A DNA stretch of 64,000 nucleotides from Salidesulfovibrio onnuriiensis (GCF_008001235.1 NZ_CP040751.1:1843001-1907000); one strand, 5' to 3'; positions 35,196-45,873 are shown, counted from the stretch's first letter. Notes: generated by a model not told the origin, from the letters alone. Program-made: numbers and translations.

Positions 35196-36623
35196 TATTC
35201 CGAGTTCCGCCTTGGCGTCCTTCTTTTCCAGGTGCTGCTCGTAAAGAAGTTTGTAGGCCAGGTAGTACATGCTGATGTTGGCCACATAGTCCACCACCTC
35301 GTCGCCGACCTTTTCCGCGGCGACCTGCTCCACGTTGAAGAACCACTTGTTCGGGTCGAATCCCCGGGCGGCCGCCTCCCTGCGCAGGGAGCTGATGCGG
35401 GTCGGCCCGGCATTGTATGCGGCCCAGAGGAAATCCATGCGGTTTTCTTCGGGCACATCCTGGAAATAATTCTGTTCCAGGACGTGCAGGTATTTTGCGC
35501 CCGCGTGGATGTTGGGCTCCAGTTTGTGGAAGTTGGGGATGTTCACGGGAGGGTTCTTGGCGGTTTCCGGAAGCACCTGCATGATGCCCACGGCCCCGGC
35601 CCGGCTGCGCGCCGTATTGTCCAGGCCGGATTCCTGGTAGGCCTGGGCCGCCAGCGCCAGCCAGTCGAAACCGTACTTTTGGCCGTAGCGCTTGAACAGG
35701 GCCGCCAGCCGCAGGAGCTTCTGCTGTTCCTCCTGCGTGACCGGGTTTTTGATCCAGGCGGGGTTCTGGAAATAGCGCTCATAGAGGATGTTGCCCAGGA
35801 GCGAACCCTGTTTGTGCCTTTCGATGAAGGCGTCCAGGGCCTTCTTGAGCTTCGGGCTGTCCCTGCGCACGGCCCAGGCGACCTCGCCTCCATCGAAAAT
35901 GGCAAGGTCCTCGCGCACTCGGATGTCGGGAAACGCCCTGGCCCAGGCATTGGCAATGTGGCTGTCGGCCACCGTGAGCTGGATGATTCCCGCATTGGTC
36001 ATTTTCAGTAGGTCCTCGGTGGTCATGCTCCTGGCGATCTCCCGGATGACCACCGGTTTTTTCCAGGACTGGCGCAGGTGGCGGTTGAGCGATTCCAGGT
36101 GCTGGGCATGGCTGCTGCCTGCCTGCACGAAGATTTCCCGTCCCGACAGGTCGTCGAGGGATCCGATGTCGGCGACGTCCTTGTGGCAGACGAGCACCTC
36201 CCCGATGCCGCTGATGTAGGGAGCGGTGAAATCCACCATTTTCTTGCGCAACGGCGTGATGGTCAGCCCGCCCATGGCGATGTCGCCCGCGCCTCGCTTC
36301 AGGAGGGGCAGGACCTGGTCGAAGGGAACCGGGATGTAGAGGAACTTGATTTCGTCGTAGGACCGTTTTTCCTTTTTGTTGAGGCTTGCGGCGAACTTTT
36401 GCATGAGTTCGTAGTCGAAGCCGTGCGGCGCGCCGCCGCGCAGGAAGAACCCGGTCTTGGAATAGGAGGTCAGCACCCGTATGGTGCGTCGCTGCTCCAT
36501 CTGGGCAAGGTCGCCGAAGTGGCGTTCGAGCCCCCATTGGTCCGCCGTGTCCGGGGTCTGGGACAGGAAAAAAACGGCAAGGGCGACAAAGGGCAGCACA
36601 AAGGCGGGGTGGATCGGGCGCAT
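35193..36623 (-). CDS. MltF-like membrane-bound lytic transglycosylase
   Basis: 476 residues. An N-terminal membrane/signal segment (HPAFVLPFVALAVFFLSQ) is followed by a family-3 solute-binding domain (about 45-270; IRVLTSYSKTGFFLRGG, DIAMGGLTITPLRKKMVDFT). A C-terminal SLT goose-lysozyme domain follows, with AYQESGLDNTARSRAGAVGI, where E is catalytic, and WAAYNAGPTRIS. This is the MltF layout: cleavage of peptidoglycan with allosteric control by muropeptide binding. ATG 36623 is chosen as the start of the signal; longer starts are not supported. Periplasmic face. Confidence 0.88.
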   Translation of the reverse strand: MRPIHPAFVLPFVALAVFFLSQTPDTADQWGLERHFGDLAQMEQRRTIRVLTSYSKTGFFLRGGAPHGFDYELMQKFAASLNKKEKRSYDEIKFLYIPVPFDQVLPLLKRGAGDIAMGGLTITPLRKKMVDFTAPYISGIGEVLVCHKDVADIGSLDDLSGREIFVQAGSSHAQHLESLNRHLRQSWKKPVVIREIARSMTTEDLLKMTNAGIIQLTVADSHIANAWARAFPDIRVREDLAIFDGGEVAWAVRRDSPKLKKALDAFIERHKQGSLLGNILYERYFQNPAWIKNPVTQEEQQKLLRLAALFKRYGQKYGFDWLALAAQAYQESGLDNTARSRAGAVGIMQVLPETAKNPPVNIPNFHKLEPNIHAGAKYLHVLEQNYFQDVPEENRMDFLWAAYNAGPTRISSLRREAAARGFDPNKWFFNVEQVAAEKVGDEVVDYVANISMYYLAYKLLYEQHLEKKDAKAELGI

Positions 36624-36733
36624 GAATACTCCGGGCTGAATTTGTGCCGGATAATACAGACAACCCGGTTTCGAGAAAAGGTGCTTTTTTGTTGTCTCTC
36701 CCATGGAGTTTCCTGTATGTTTTCGCTTGTATC

Positions 36734-36789
36734 TTGACAGGGATGGTCCGCTGTGTTTCTGTATCGGAAACGTTTGCGGTAACGTTTGC
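36734..36789 (+). promoter_or_regulatory. galT promoter with tandem LacI-type operators
   Basis: A TTGACA -35 box at 36734-36739, with TCTGTA 18 bases further as a weak -10. Two adjacent 12-base repeats, GGAAACGTTTGC (36766-36777) and GGTAACGTTTGC (36778-36789), each with the central AACGTT typical of LacI-family operators, lie about where transcription would start. The LacI-family gene of this cluster is the likely binder (inference). Confidence 0.6.
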
Positions 36790-36850
36790 GAAACCTCGGG
36801 AGTGAGGACCCGGGGCATGGGGACAACCGACAACAATCAGGTGGGAAGGC

Positions 36851-37897
36851 ATGTCGTTCAACGATCATCCGCATCGGCGGTTCAATCCGCTGACCGGTGA
36901 ATGGGTTCTTGTTTCGCCGCACCGCACCAAGCGGCCCTGGCAGGGCCAGCAGGAGGAACCGGACCGTTCGGCCCGGCCCCGGTACGACAAGGGCTGCTAC
37001 CTGTGCCCGGGCAATGAGCGGGCAGGAGGCGAACACAATCCCGAATACACCGGGACCTTTGTCTTCACCAACGATTTTGCCGCGCTTCTTCCCGAGGTCC
37101 CCGGCCTGGAACCCCAGGACGACGACCTGCTGCGGGCCGAGCCAGAGTCCGGCGTCTGCCGGGTGATCTGTTTTTCCCCCCGCCACGATCTTTCCATCCC
37201 GCGCATGACCCGGGAGCAGGTGACCCGGGTGGTGGACCTGTGGATTTCCGAATTCCGCGACCTGGGCGCGCGCCGTGACATCGGTTACGTGCAGATCTTC
37301 GAGAACCGGGGCTCGGTCATGGGCTGTTCCAATCCCCACCCGCACGGCCAGATCTGGGCCACCAAGAGCGTGCCCATGATTCCCGGCGCGGAAACCCGCT
37401 GCCAGGCGGCCCACTTGGAGGAAAAGGGCGAATGCCTGCTGTGCCGCTACCTGAAGCGGGAGCTCTCCCTGGGCGAACGCATCATCCTCGAGAACGAATC
37501 CTTCGTGGTCCTGGTGCCGTTCTGGGCGGTCTGGCCCTATGAGGTCATGCTCCTGCCCCGCAGGCACATGGCTTCCATCGAGGAAATGGACGAGCGGGAA
37601 AGGGCCGACCTTGCCGAAGCCATGATCCGGCTGGGCATTCGTTACGACAACCTGTTCCAGACCTCATTCCCGTATTCCATGGGCATTCACCAGCGGCCCA
37701 CGGACGGCGGCGATCATCCGGAATGGCATTTTCATTTCCACTATTATCCGCCCCTGCTGCGCTCCGCCTCGGTGCGCAAATTCATGGTCGGCTACGAGAT
37801 GCTGGGCATGCCCCAGCGCGACATCACCGCCGAGCAGGCCGCCGCAACCCTGCGGGAGCTGAGCGAAATCCATTATCTTGACCGGGAGCAGGCATGA
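36851..37897 (+). CDS. galT: Galactose-1-phosphate uridylyltransferase
   Basis: 348 residues. Leloir pathway: exchanges galactose-1-P and UDP-glucose for glucose-1-P and UDP-galactose in the cytoplasm. Motifs: [20 protein letters not shown] near residue 11, CYLCPGN (zinc site), the active-site [10 protein letters not shown], and the C-terminal [17 protein letters not shown] 36851 follows GGTGGGAAGGC. It overlaps galK by ATGA. It lies downstream of two LacI-type operator repeats. No galE is present in the window, so UDP-galactose must be recycled by a gene elsewhere. Confidence 0.93.
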   Translation: MSFNDHPHRRFNPLTGEWVLVSPHRTKRPWQGQQEEPDRSARPRYDKGCYLCPGNERAGGEHNPEYTGTFVFTNDFAALLPEVPGLEPQDDDLLRAEPESGVCRVICFSPRHDLSIPRMTREQVTRVVDLWISEFRDLGARRDIGYVQIFENRGSVMGCSNPHPHGQIWATKSVPMIPGAETRCQAAHLEEKGECLLCRYLKRELSLGERIILENESFVVLVPFWAVWPYEVMLLPRRHMASIEEMDERERADLAEAMIRLGIRYDNLFQTSFPYSMGIHQRPTDGGDHPEWHFHFHYYPPLLRSASVRKFMVGYEMLGMPQRDITAEQAAATLRELSEIHYLDREQA

Positions 37898-39183
37898 CCG
37901 CGATCGTTTCCCGGTACAGGCAGGCCCTTGGCGAGGGCGTTTTCGACACACGGCTTGCCGGGCTCTACGGGGTCGGGGAAGTGCATGCGCAGCGGGAACG
38001 CCACGACCGTCTGCTGGCGCGCATGGAAGAGCGCTTCGGCAAAGTGCCCGCGTTGATGGTGAGCGTTCCCGGCAGGACCGAGCTGGGCGGCAATCACACG
38101 GACCACAATCACGGCCGGGTGCTGGCCGCCGCCGTGCATCTGGACTGCCTGGCCGCGGTCGCTCCCACCGGGGACAACACGGTCCGCATCCATTCCGAAG
38201 GCTTTTCCGATCCCATCCATGTGGATCTTTCCGATCTTTCTCCCCGCAGCGAGGAGGCGGGCAGCTCCGAGGCCATCGTGCGCGGCGTGGCTTCGAGCCT
38301 CAGGCTGCGCGGCCATAACGTCGGCGGCTTCAGCGCCTGCATCACCAGCGCCGTGCCCATGGGCGTTGGGTTGAGTTCCTCCGCGGCCTTCGAGCTGCTC
38401 ATCGGTTCCATGTTCAACGAGCTCCACAACGGGGGCGCGGTTTCCGGCCTGGACATGGCCCGCGCGGCCAAGGATGCGGAAAACATTCATTTCAACAAGC
38501 CCTGCGGGTTCATGGACCAGATCGCCTGCGCCTTTCCCGGCGTTTCCATGATCGATTTCATGGATCCCGAGAATCCGGTCATCGAAAGCATTGATGGCGA
38601 TTTCGAGGCGGGCGGCCACAAGCTCGTGGTGGTCAATACCGGGGGCGACCACGCCAACCTGACCCCGGACTATGCGGCCATACCCGGCGAAATGCAGCGG
38701 GCCGCCCAGGCCCTGGGACGAGATTTCTGCCGGGGCATCACCCTGGACACGGTGCTGGGTTCCCTGAAGGCGTTGCGGGAGCGGGCCGGGGACCGGGCCA
38801 TCCTCAGGCTCATCCATTTCATCGAGGAAAACGACCGGGTGCCGGACATGGCCGCAGCCCTCGGCTGCGGCGACATGCGGCGCTATGTCGGGCTCATGCT
38901 CGAATCCGGGGATTCCTCCTGGCGGCTGCTGCAGAACTGCATCAGCATGGTCGGCGAGATCGGCCAGCCCATTCCCCTGGCCCTGATCCTTTCCGAACGG
39001 CTGCTGGGCGGGCGGGGAGCCTGGCGCGTGCACGGCGGCGGGTTTGCCGGGACCATCCAGGCCCTGGTGCCCCTGGAACTGCTGGAGCACTATGCCCAGG
39101 GCATGGAAGCGGTTTTTGGCGCGGGCGCGGTTGTGCCGCTGGGGATTCGCCATTCCGGCATGGGCGTTCTGCGGATCGATTAA
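37894..39183 (+). CDS. galK: Galactokinase (GHMP kinase)
   Basis: 429 residues. Phosphorylates galactose at C1 with ATP. The galactokinase signature is [20 protein letters not shown] near residue 59. The GHMP ATP-binding loop is [13 protein letters not shown], and [10 protein letters not shown] lies near the C-terminus. The usual motif begins GRVNLIGEHTDYN; the variant [13 protein letters not shown] is typical of a distinct bacterial galactokinase-like group, so other sugar kinases of the family remain possible. Position between galT and galM supports GalK. ATG overlaps the galT stop. Confidence 0.87.
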   Translation: MTAIVSRYRQALGEGVFDTRLAGLYGVGEVHAQRERHDRLLARMEERFGKVPALMVSVPGRTELGGNHTDHNHGRVLAAAVHLDCLAAVAPTGDNTVRIHSEGFSDPIHVDLSDLSPRSEEAGSSEAIVRGVASSLRLRGHNVGGFSACITSAVPMGVGLSSSAAFELLIGSMFNELHNGGAVSGLDMARAAKDAENIHFNKPCGFMDQIACAFPGVSMIDFMDPENPVIESIDGDFEAGGHKLVVVNTGGDHANLTPDYAAIPGEMQRAAQALGRDFCRGITLDTVLGSLKALRERAGDRAILRLIHFIEENDRVPDMAAALGCGDMRRYVGLMLESGDSSWRLLQNCISMVGEIGQPIPLALILSERLLGGRGAWRVHGGGFAGTIQALVPLELLEHYAQGMEAVFGAGAVVPLGIRHSGMGVLRID

Positions 39184-39229
39184 ATAAAGCTATTTTTAAT
39201 ATACTGAAATAAAAAGGAAACGGTTGGAA

Positions 39230-40234
39230 ATGGCTCAATTCACCATCAAGGACATCGCCCGGGAGCTGGGCGTTTCCCCGTCCACGGTTTCCCGCGCCCT
39301 GCATGACCACCCGGACATCAGCCAGGAAACCAAGGATAAGGTGGTGGCCCTGGCCAGCAAGCGCCATTACCAGCCCAACCAGATAGCCAAGAGCCTCCAG
39401 ACCAGCCGCACCAGCACCGTGGGCGTGGTGGTGCCCGAGATCCAGCACCATTTCTTTTCCTCGGTCATCAGCGGTATCGAGGAGCTGGCCCACAAGGCCG
39501 GGTACACCATTATGGTCTGCCAGAGCCACGAGGACCAGGAACGCGAGGCCCTGAACCTCCGGGCCCTGGCATCGCACCGGGTGGCGGGCATTCTCATCTC
39601 CATTTCCAAGAATACCACGGACTACGGGCATCTCAAGGCGGTCATGTCCCAGGGCATTCCCCTGGTCCAGTTCGACCGCGTGGTGGAGCCCCTGGACACG
39701 GGCAAGGTCACGGTGGACGACTTCAACGGAGCGTACATCGCGGTCAAGCATCTCATTGATTCCGGGTACACCCGCATCGCCCATATCGCGGGCCGCCAAC
39801 ACATCACCATCGGCAAGAACCGCCATGACGGGTATCGCCAGGCCCTCAAGGACCACGGGTTCCGCTCGGACGATGACCTGGTGGTCTACGGCGGGTTCCA
39901 GGAGCGCGACGGGCTCGAAGGCATCAAGAAATTGCTGTCCCTTGCCTCGCCGCCCGACGCGGTGTTCGCTGTCAACGACCCCGTGGCCATTGGCGTGTAC
40001 AAGCATTTGCGGGAGCAGGGCGTCCGCATTCCCCGGGACATGGCCCTGCTCGGGTTTTGCAACAACCCGGAATCCGCCCTGGTGGAGCCGCCCCTGACCA
40101 CGGTGGCCCAGCCCGCCTACCGCATCGGCCGGGAGGCCATGCACATGCTGCTGGAGCAGTTCGAGCGCGAGGCGGATTTCAAACCCGAGAACAAGGTCTT
40201 GCGGACGCACCTCATGGTGCGCCGGTCCACCTAA
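39230..40234 (+). CDS. LacI-family sugar-responsive repressor
   Basis: 334 residues. The N-terminal LacI helix-turn-helix is TIKDIARELGVSPSTVSRAL, with the hinge NQIAKSLQTSRTSTVGVVVP. The periplasmic-binding-like effector domain follows (ISGIEELAHKAGYTIMVCQS, VTVDDFNGAYIAVKHLIDSGY). ATG 39230 is used; an in-frame TTG at 39224 is closer to the AAGGAA and could be the true start, adding two residues. An AT-rich stretch with TATACT precedes it. It probably controls galT and the cluster through the AACGTT repeats at 36766-36789. The effector is likely a hexose. Confidence 0.9.
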   Translation: MAQFTIKDIARELGVSPSTVSRALHDHPDISQETKDKVVALASKRHYQPNQIAKSLQTSRTSTVGVVVPEIQHHFFSSVISGIEELAHKAGYTIMVCQSHEDQEREALNLRALASHRVAGILISISKNTTDYGHLKAVMSQGIPLVQFDRVVEPLDTGKVTVDDFNGAYIAVKHLIDSGYTRIAHIAGRQHITIGKNRHDGYRQALKDHGFRSDDDLVVYGGFQERDGLEGIKKLLSLASPPDAVFAVNDPVAIGVYKHLREQGVRIPRDMALLGFCNNPESALVEPPLTTVAQPAYRIGREAMHMLLEQFEREADFKPENKVLRTHLMVRRST

Positions 40235-40244
40235 GGATATCGGC

Positions 40245-41297
40245 ATGGGTGTGAATATCGAACGCAGGCATTGGGGCACGGTGCCCGGTATGGGCGGGGT
40301 GGAGCATTTTACCCTGACCCATGGCGACATGTCCGCCTCCATGATTTCCTACGGCGCCCGGCTGACCAGCCTCAGGGCGCCGGGCAGGCAGGGCGTGGGC
40401 GAGGTCATTCTCGGGTTCGACACCCTGGAGGCCTACGTGCGCGACCAGACCTCCATGGGCGCGGTGTGCGGCAGGGTGGCCGGGCGCATTTCCCGTGGCC
40501 ATATCGAATTGGGCGGACTGTGCCATCGGCTGGACCGCAACCATGGCGGCCATACCCTGCATGGCGGATCTCAGGGCTTTGGCTCCCGGGTCTGGGAGGC
40601 GGAGGCGGATATCGGCACCGAGGGGCCGTACGTGCTTTTCGAATATTTCAGCCTGGACGGCGAGATGGGGTTTCCGGGCACGGTCAAGACAACGGTGGTC
40701 TATACGCTGACGGAAAACGGGCTGCGCATGGATTTCCTGGCCGAGTCGGGCAAGCCCACGGTGGTGAACCTGACCAACCACGCCTATTTCAACCTGGCCG
40801 GTCCCGGAAGCGACTGCCTGGGGCACGAGCTGTGTTTCCTGGCCTCGCGCTGCCTGGAAACGGACGAGGAGCTCATTCCCACCGGAGCCTTGCTGAATGT
40901 CCGCGGAACAGCGCTGGACTTCACCCGGCCCCGGGCCATGGGGGCGCGCATCGACGACGGCGGGCTGCTGCCCCGGAGCGCGTGCGGGTATGATCATTAC
41001 TATGTGGCCGACAGGCGCGGCAAGGGCGTGGAGCTGCTCGCCCACGTGTTCGAGCCCGGTTCGGGCCGGAATATGGAGATGCGCACCACCTACCCCGGCG
41101 TGCAGTTCTATTCCGGCAACCACCTCCCGGAGGGGCTGCCGGGCCGGGCTGGCGAGACCTACGGCCCCAGGGCGGGGTTCTGCCTGGAGGCCCAGGGATA
41201 CCCGGACGCGCCCAACCGACCGGAATTCCCCTCCGTGGCGCTGCGGCCCGGTGCGGTCATGAAGCATAAAACAGAGTATCGTTTTTTCGTCAGATGA
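40245..41297 (+). CDS. galM: Aldose 1-epimerase (mutarotase)
   Basis: 350 residues. Interconverts alpha and beta anomers of hexoses so that galactokinase receives alpha-galactose. Family motifs: ISYGARLTSLRAPGRQG at the N-terminus, GRVAGRISRGHIELGG, NHGGHTLHGGSQGFGSRVW (catalytic His region), NLTNHAYFNLAG, and PGVQFYSGNHLPEG. The catalytic Glu lies in FCLEAQGYPDAPN near the C-terminus. No signal peptide. It starts 10 bases after lacI and is followed by the ABC transporter genes, so it is probably in the same operon. Confidence 0.93.
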   Translation: MGVNIERRHWGTVPGMGGVEHFTLTHGDMSASMISYGARLTSLRAPGRQGVGEVILGFDTLEAYVRDQTSMGAVCGRVAGRISRGHIELGGLCHRLDRNHGGHTLHGGSQGFGSRVWEAEADIGTEGPYVLFEYFSLDGEMGFPGTVKTTVVYTLTENGLRMDFLAESGKPTVVNLTNHAYFNLAGPGSDCLGHELCFLASRCLETDEELIPTGALLNVRGTALDFTRPRAMGARIDDGGLLPRSACGYDHYYVADRRGKGVELLAHVFEPGSGRNMEMRTTYPGVQFYSGNHLPEGLPGRAGETYGPRAGFCLEAQGYPDAPNRPEFPSVALRPGAVMKHKTEYRFFVR

Positions 41298-41348
41298 CGT
41301 ATGAATGGACGATCCATCCAGAATAAAACAAACGACGGGTAAGGACGT

Positions 41349-42446
41349 ATGGCAAAAGTCGAACTGGTCAATGTGAGCAAGCGGTACGGGGATGTCGAGG
41401 TTGTGCGCAACATCGACCTGGAAATCGAGGATAACGAATTCATTGTCCTGGTCGGCCCCTCCGGCTGCGGCAAGTCCACGGTGCTGCGCATGATCGCGGG
41501 CCTGGAGCCCATCAGCGGCGGGGACGTCAAGATCGGGGACCGGGTGGTCAACAATGTCTCGCCCAAGTCGCGCAACGTGGCCATGGTCTTCCAGAACTAC
41601 GCCCTGTATCCGCACATGACGGTCCGCGAGAACATGGGTTTTAGCCTCAAGATGTCCAAGGCGTCCCGCGAGGAGATCGAGCAGCACGTGGGAACGGCCG
41701 CCGAGATCCTGGAGCTGGACAAGCTTCTGGACCGCAAGCCCTCCGAACTTTCCGGCGGCCAGCGCCAGCGCGTGGCCATGGGCCGGGCCATCGTGCGCAA
41801 ACCCGACGTGTTTCTTTTTGACGAGCCCTTGTCCAACCTGGACGCCCAGCTGCGCACCCAGATGCGCATGGAGCTCAAGAAGCTGCACATGAAGCTGGCC
41901 ACCACCACCATCTACGTGACCCACGACCAGATCGAGGCCATGACCCTGGCCAACCGCATAGTCATCCTCAAGGACGGCATCATCCAGCAGGTGGGCACCC
42001 CCGTGGAGGTTTTCGAAAAACCGGCCAACGTGTTTGTGGCCCAGTTCATAGGCAACCCGCCCATGAACATTCTCGAGGGCGTCTATGCCGTGGAAGACGG
42101 CAAGCCCTGCGTCAAGGTGGGCAAGTCCACCTTCCCGGTGCCCGAAGGCCGGACCGTCGCCCTGGAAAGCGGCGCTCCCGTGCTGGCGGGCATCCGGCCC
42201 GACGCCATCAAGATGGGCGAGGGCATCGAGCGCCTGCCCAGGGAATGGTGGTGCCAGGGCGAGGTGGTGGTCTCCGAAATCCTGGGCGGCCAATCCCTGC
42301 TGGAAATCGTCATTGACGGCGAGAACAAGATGATTGCCGAGGTGGAGGGCCGTGTCATTGCCCATCCCGGCGAAACAGTGCCCATCGGTTTCGAATTCGA
42401 CCGCATGGTGCTTTTTGATCCCGAGACGACAAAAGCCCTTTCCTGA
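41349..42446 (+). CDS. Sugar ABC transporter ATPase (UgpC/MsmK/MalK type)
   Basis: 365 residues. Walker A GPSGCGKST at 36-44, signature LSGGQRQRVAMGRAIV, Walker B FLFDEPLSNLD and the switch His in IYVTHDQIEAM. The C-terminal OB-type regulatory domain (ILAGIRPDAIKMGEG region) is that of CUT1 sugar importers. It energises uptake by the two permeases at 43848-45790. ATG 41349 follows GGGTAAGGACGT. Gene order is unusual in that the ATPase precedes the binding protein. Confidence 0.93.
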   Translation: MAKVELVNVSKRYGDVEVVRNIDLEIEDNEFIVLVGPSGCGKSTVLRMIAGLEPISGGDVKIGDRVVNNVSPKSRNVAMVFQNYALYPHMTVRENMGFSLKMSKASREEIEQHVGTAAEILELDKLLDRKPSELSGGQRQRVAMGRAIVRKPDVFLFDEPLSNLDAQLRTQMRMELKKLHMKLATTTIYVTHDQIEAMTLANRIVILKDGIIQQVGTPVEVFEKPANVFVAQFIGNPPMNILEGVYAVEDGKPCVKVGKSTFPVPEGRTVALESGAPVLAGIRPDAIKMGEGIERLPREWWCQGEVVVSEILGGQSLLEIVIDGENKMIAEVEGRVIAHPGETVPIGFEFDRMVLFDPETTKALS

Positions 42447-42515
42447 TGTCAGGCAAAGGGATGTTGTACTGTGGATAGTATGTTTGGGGCTAACCGAGAA
42501 ACCGAGGAGGTTCAG

Positions 42516-43778
42516 ATGAATAAGTCCCTGGCAAAACTGTTGTTCGCACTGGCTGCCATTGTCATGCTTGGCGCCATGCCCGCCCAGGCCGCATCCAGCC
42601 TGAGCGGCGAGCTGGAAATTTTCTCCTGGTGGGCGGGTGATGAAGGCCCGGCCCTGCAGGCCCTGATCGACCTGTACAACAAGGAAAATCCCAATGTGAA
42701 GGTGCTCAACGCCACCGTCACCGGCGGCTCCGGCGTCAACGCCAAGGCCGTTCTCAAGACCCGCATGCTCGGCGGCAACCCGCCGGACAGCTTCCAGGTC
42801 CACGCCGGCCAGGAACTCATCGGCACCTGGGTCAAGGCCGACCGCATGGAAGACCTGACCCCGCTGTTCAAGGAAATGGGCTGGATGGAAGTTTTCCCCG
42901 AAGGCCTGATCAAGAACATCGGCACCGACAAGGGCATCTGGTCCGTTCCCGTGAACATCCACCGCTCCAACGTGATGTGGTACGTTCCGGCCAACCTGAA
43001 GAAGTGGGGCGTGGAAGCTCCCAAGACCTGGGACGAGTTCTTTGCCATCGCTCCCAAGCTGAAGGACAAGGGCATCGTGCCCCTGGCCCTGGCCCAGAAC
43101 TGGACCGCCAACCACCTGTGGGAATCCGTTGCTCTGGCCTCTCTCGGCCCGGATAACTGGGACGCCCTGTGGTCCGGCAAGCTGGCATTCGACAGCCCCG
43201 AAGGCATCAAGGCCTGGGAACTGTTCGGCAAGGTGCTGGAATACACCAACGCCGACGCCTCCTCCCTGTCCTGGCAGCAGGCCACGGACATGGTGGTTGA
43301 CGGCCGCGCCGCCTTCAACGTCATGGGCGACTGGGCCGCCGGATACATGAATGTGACCAAGAAGCTCGCCCCGGTCTCCGGCTTCGGCTGGCTGGCCTCT
43401 CCGGGCACTGGCGGCGAATTCATGTTCCTGGCCGACTCCTTCGGCCTGCCCAAGGGCGCTCCGCACCGCGACAACGCCGTTGCATGGCTTCAGGTGCTCG
43501 GTTCCAAGGAAGGCTCCGACACCTTCAACCCCATCAAGGGTTCCATCTCGGCCCGTACCGACAGCGACCTGTCCAAGTACAACGCGTACGGCCAGTCCGC
43601 CGCCGCGGACTTCGCCAAGGACCGCATCGTCGGTTCCCTGGCCCACGGCGTCACCGCCAACGAAACCTTCATGGGCGATTTCGCCACGGTCATGGAAATG
43701 TTCCTGAAGTCCAGGAACGCCCAGGCCGCAGGCAAGATGGCCCAGCAGATCGCCGTCAAGAGCGGCATCGGCAAGTAG
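42516..43778 (+). CDS. Sugar ABC transporter substrate-binding protein, probable glucose/galactose type
   Basis: 420 residues. A Sec signal ([22 protein letters not shown]) directs it to the periplasm. Family-1 solute-binding protein. The mature start [19 protein letters not shown] and the segments [37 protein letters not shown] and [20 protein letters not shown] strongly recall the Thermus glucose/galactose-binding protein and GtsA-type proteins (from memory, not a search). ATG 42516 follows GAGGAGGTTCAG; earlier in-frame starts are rejected. It should deliver an aldohexose to the following permeases. Confidence 0.9.
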   Translation: MNKSLAKLLFALAAIVMLGAMPAQAASSLSGELEIFSWWAGDEGPALQALIDLYNKENPNVKVLNATVTGGSGVNAKAVLKTRMLGGNPPDSFQVHAGQELIGTWVKADRMEDLTPLFKEMGWMEVFPEGLIKNIGTDKGIWSVPVNIHRSNVMWYVPANLKKWGVEAPKTWDEFFAIAPKLKDKGIVPLALAQNWTANHLWESVALASLGPDNWDALWSGKLAFDSPEGIKAWELFGKVLEYTNADASSLSWQQATDMVVDGRAAFNVMGDWAAGYMNVTKKLAPVSGFGWLASPGTGGEFMFLADSFGLPKGAPHRDNAVAWLQVLGSKEGSDTFNPIKGSISARTDSDLSKYNAYGQSAAADFAKDRIVGSLAHGVTANETFMGDFATVMEMFLKSRNAQAAGKMAQQIAVKSGIGK

Positions 43779-43847
43779 CAAACAACCGGTTCGGGCGTCG
43801 GGGGCTGCATCCTCCGGCGCCCGCCGGACAAAACCGAAGAGAGCCAC

Positions 43848-44969
43848 ATGCGGGAAGTATCAAGGGACAAGATCAAGGCGTTCTTGGCGCTCTTGCCGTC
43901 CATCATCCTCATCGCGGTCTTTGTCTATGGGTTCATAGGCAATACCGTCTGGATCTCCATGCTCGACTGGGGCGGCGTGGGAGCACTGGCCGAGAACCCC
44001 ACCTTGAATTTCGTCGGGGTGCAGAATTATTTCGACCTGTTCACCGGGTTCCTGGACGGCAGGTTCCGGCAGGACCTGGTCAACGCGGTCTACTACTCGG
44101 TGCTGCTGCTGGCCGGGGCCGTGGGCATCGGCATGTTCATCGCCATCCTGCTGGACCGCAAGCCTCGGGGCGAGGACTTCCTGCGCACAGTGTTCCTGTA
44201 CCCCATGTCCCTGTCGTTCATCGTCACCGGCACCATCTGGCGCTGGCTCCTGGCCCCCCAAGGCGGCGTCAACATCGTGCCCACTTTTTTCGGGGGCGAG
44301 AAGCTGTCCTTTCAGTGGCTTTCCAGCAAGCAGGCCGTGCTGCTCTTCAACTGGCAGAATCTGCTGCCCGTCATGCTCTATGTGGCGGCCTTCGTGCTCA
44401 TCGTCATCGGGCTGTTCTGCCTCAAGGGCAATCCGCCCCGGGCGCTTAAGCGCTACCTGCTGCCCGGCCTGGGGCTGGGCGTGGCGGTCTGGCTCTTTGG
44501 CGACCTGCTGCCGCAGATATATTTCATGGAGGAAACGCACGGGTTCAACCTGGCGACCCTGGGCATCATCCTGGCCACCATCTGGCAGTATTCGGGCTAC
44601 ACCATGGCCCTGTACCTGGCCGGGTTCAACGGCATTTCCCAGGACCTCATGGACGCCGCGCGCCTGGACGGGGCCAGCGACTGGGGCTACTACCGCCATG
44701 TTGCCATCCCCATGCTCAAGCCCATCACCATCAGCGCGGTGATCATCCTTTCGCACATCTCGCTCAAGATGTTCGATCTCATCTTCGCCATGACCGGGCC
44801 GGACAACGCCGAGACCGGGCACCCGGCCCTGAACATGTACCTGACCACGTTCCGGGCCAATGAGTTCTCCAAGGGCGCGGCCATCGCCATCGTGCTCTTT
44901 CTGCTGGCGGCCATGTTCATCGTCCCCTATCTCGTCAGTTCGTATCGCCAGAGGAGGGCGCGTTCATGA
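43848..44969 (+). CDS. Sugar ABC transporter permease 1 (MalF-like, long)
   Basis: 373 residues, longer than usual for CUT1 permeases of this type (about 290-320). The extra length is an insertion around 165-220 ([40 protein letters not shown]) that adds apparent membrane spans between TM3 and TM4. The EAA coupling loop is [21 protein letters not shown]. Inner membrane. Starts after the binding-protein gene with a 69-base gap and overlaps permease 2 by ATGA. Confidence 0.9.
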   Translation: MREVSRDKIKAFLALLPSIILIAVFVYGFIGNTVWISMLDWGGVGALAENPTLNFVGVQNYFDLFTGFLDGRFRQDLVNAVYYSVLLLAGAVGIGMFIAILLDRKPRGEDFLRTVFLYPMSLSFIVTGTIWRWLLAPQGGVNIVPTFFGGEKLSFQWLSSKQAVLLFNWQNLLPVMLYVAAFVLIVIGLFCLKGNPPRALKRYLLPGLGLGVAVWLFGDLLPQIYFMEETHGFNLATLGIILATIWQYSGYTMALYLAGFNGISQDLMDAARLDGASDWGYYRHVAIPMLKPITISAVIILSHISLKMFDLIFAMTGPDNAETGHPALNMYLTTFRANEFSKGAAIAIVLFLLAAMFIVPYLVSSYRQRRARS

Positions 44970-45790
44970 CCCGCAAGATCACCCTTGGTTCCGTCCTGCT
45001 CTACAGCACCCTGGCAGTGCTGGTGATCGTCTACCTGACCCCGGCCTACATGGCGCTCATCACCGCGCTAAAGATGCCCGCGGACATCACCCTGCCGCGC
45101 GCCTGGGAAATTCCCGCCACCCTGAACTGGAGCAGCTTTTCCGAGGCCTTCGGGATGCTGCGGCCCAATCTGGTCAACAGCCTGATCCTCACGATCTGCG
45201 CCACGGCCCTGTCCACGGTGCTGGGCTCGCTCAACGGCTACGTGTTTTCCAAGTGGAAGTTCCCGGGCAGCGAGATCGTGTTCACGCTCTTCCTGTTCGG
45301 CATGTTCATCCCGTACCAGGTCATTCTTATCCCGCTGTTCCAGACCCTGCGGGCCATGAACCTCTACGGCGGGCTGCCGGGCCTGATCCTGGCCCACGTG
45401 GTCTACGGGTTGCCCATCACCTCGCTCATCTTCCGCAACTTCTACGCCCAGATCCCCACGGCACTCATCGAGTCGGCGCGGCTCGACGGCGCGGGTTTCT
45501 TCTCCATCTACACCCGCATAGTGTTCCCGCTGTCCGTGCCGGGCTTCGTGGTCACCAGCCTGTGGCAGTTCACCCAGATCTGGAACGAGTTCCTTTGGGG
45601 CATCTGCCTGACCAAGTACACGGCCAACCCCATCACCGTGGGGCTGGCGCAGCTGGCCGGCGGCCAGGCCGTGAGCTGGAACCTGCCCATGGCCGGGTCC
45701 ATCCTGGCGGCCATCCCAGTGCTGGCGATCTATGTGTTTCTGGGGAGGTACTTTATTCGCGGCCTGTTGGCCGGGTCCGTGAAGGAGTAG
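44966..45790 (+). CDS. Sugar ABC transporter permease 2 (MalG-like)
   Basis: 274 residues, six spans, binding-protein-dependent transport domain. EAA loop [21 protein letters not shown] contacts the ATPase. The first span is [25 protein letters not shown] 44966 overlaps the permease 1 stop. It is the last gene of the hexose cluster; a strong terminator follows at 45832-45873. Confidence 0.92.
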   Translation: MTRKITLGSVLLYSTLAVLVIVYLTPAYMALITALKMPADITLPRAWEIPATLNWSSFSEAFGMLRPNLVNSLILTICATALSTVLGSLNGYVFSKWKFPGSEIVFTLFLFGMFIPYQVILIPLFQTLRAMNLYGGLPGLILAHVVYGLPITSLIFRNFYAQIPTALIESARLDGAGFFSIYTRIVFPLSVPGFVVTSLWQFTQIWNEFLWGICLTKYTANPITVGLAQLAGGQAVSWNLPMAGSILAAIPVLAIYVFLGRYFIRGLLAGSVKE

Positions 45791-45831
45791 TCACAGACGT
45801 TTCAATTAGGCGGCATACGTTTCGAAAGCAT

Positions 45832-45873
45832 AAGTCGTCTTCAGGTTTTGCCCTGAAGGCGACTTGTTTTTTT
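45832..45873 (+). terminator. Rho-independent terminator of the hexose operon
   Basis: AAGTCGTCTTCAGG / CCTGAAGGCGACTT, a 14-bp stem with one G-T pair, then TGTTTTTTT. Confidence 0.93.
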
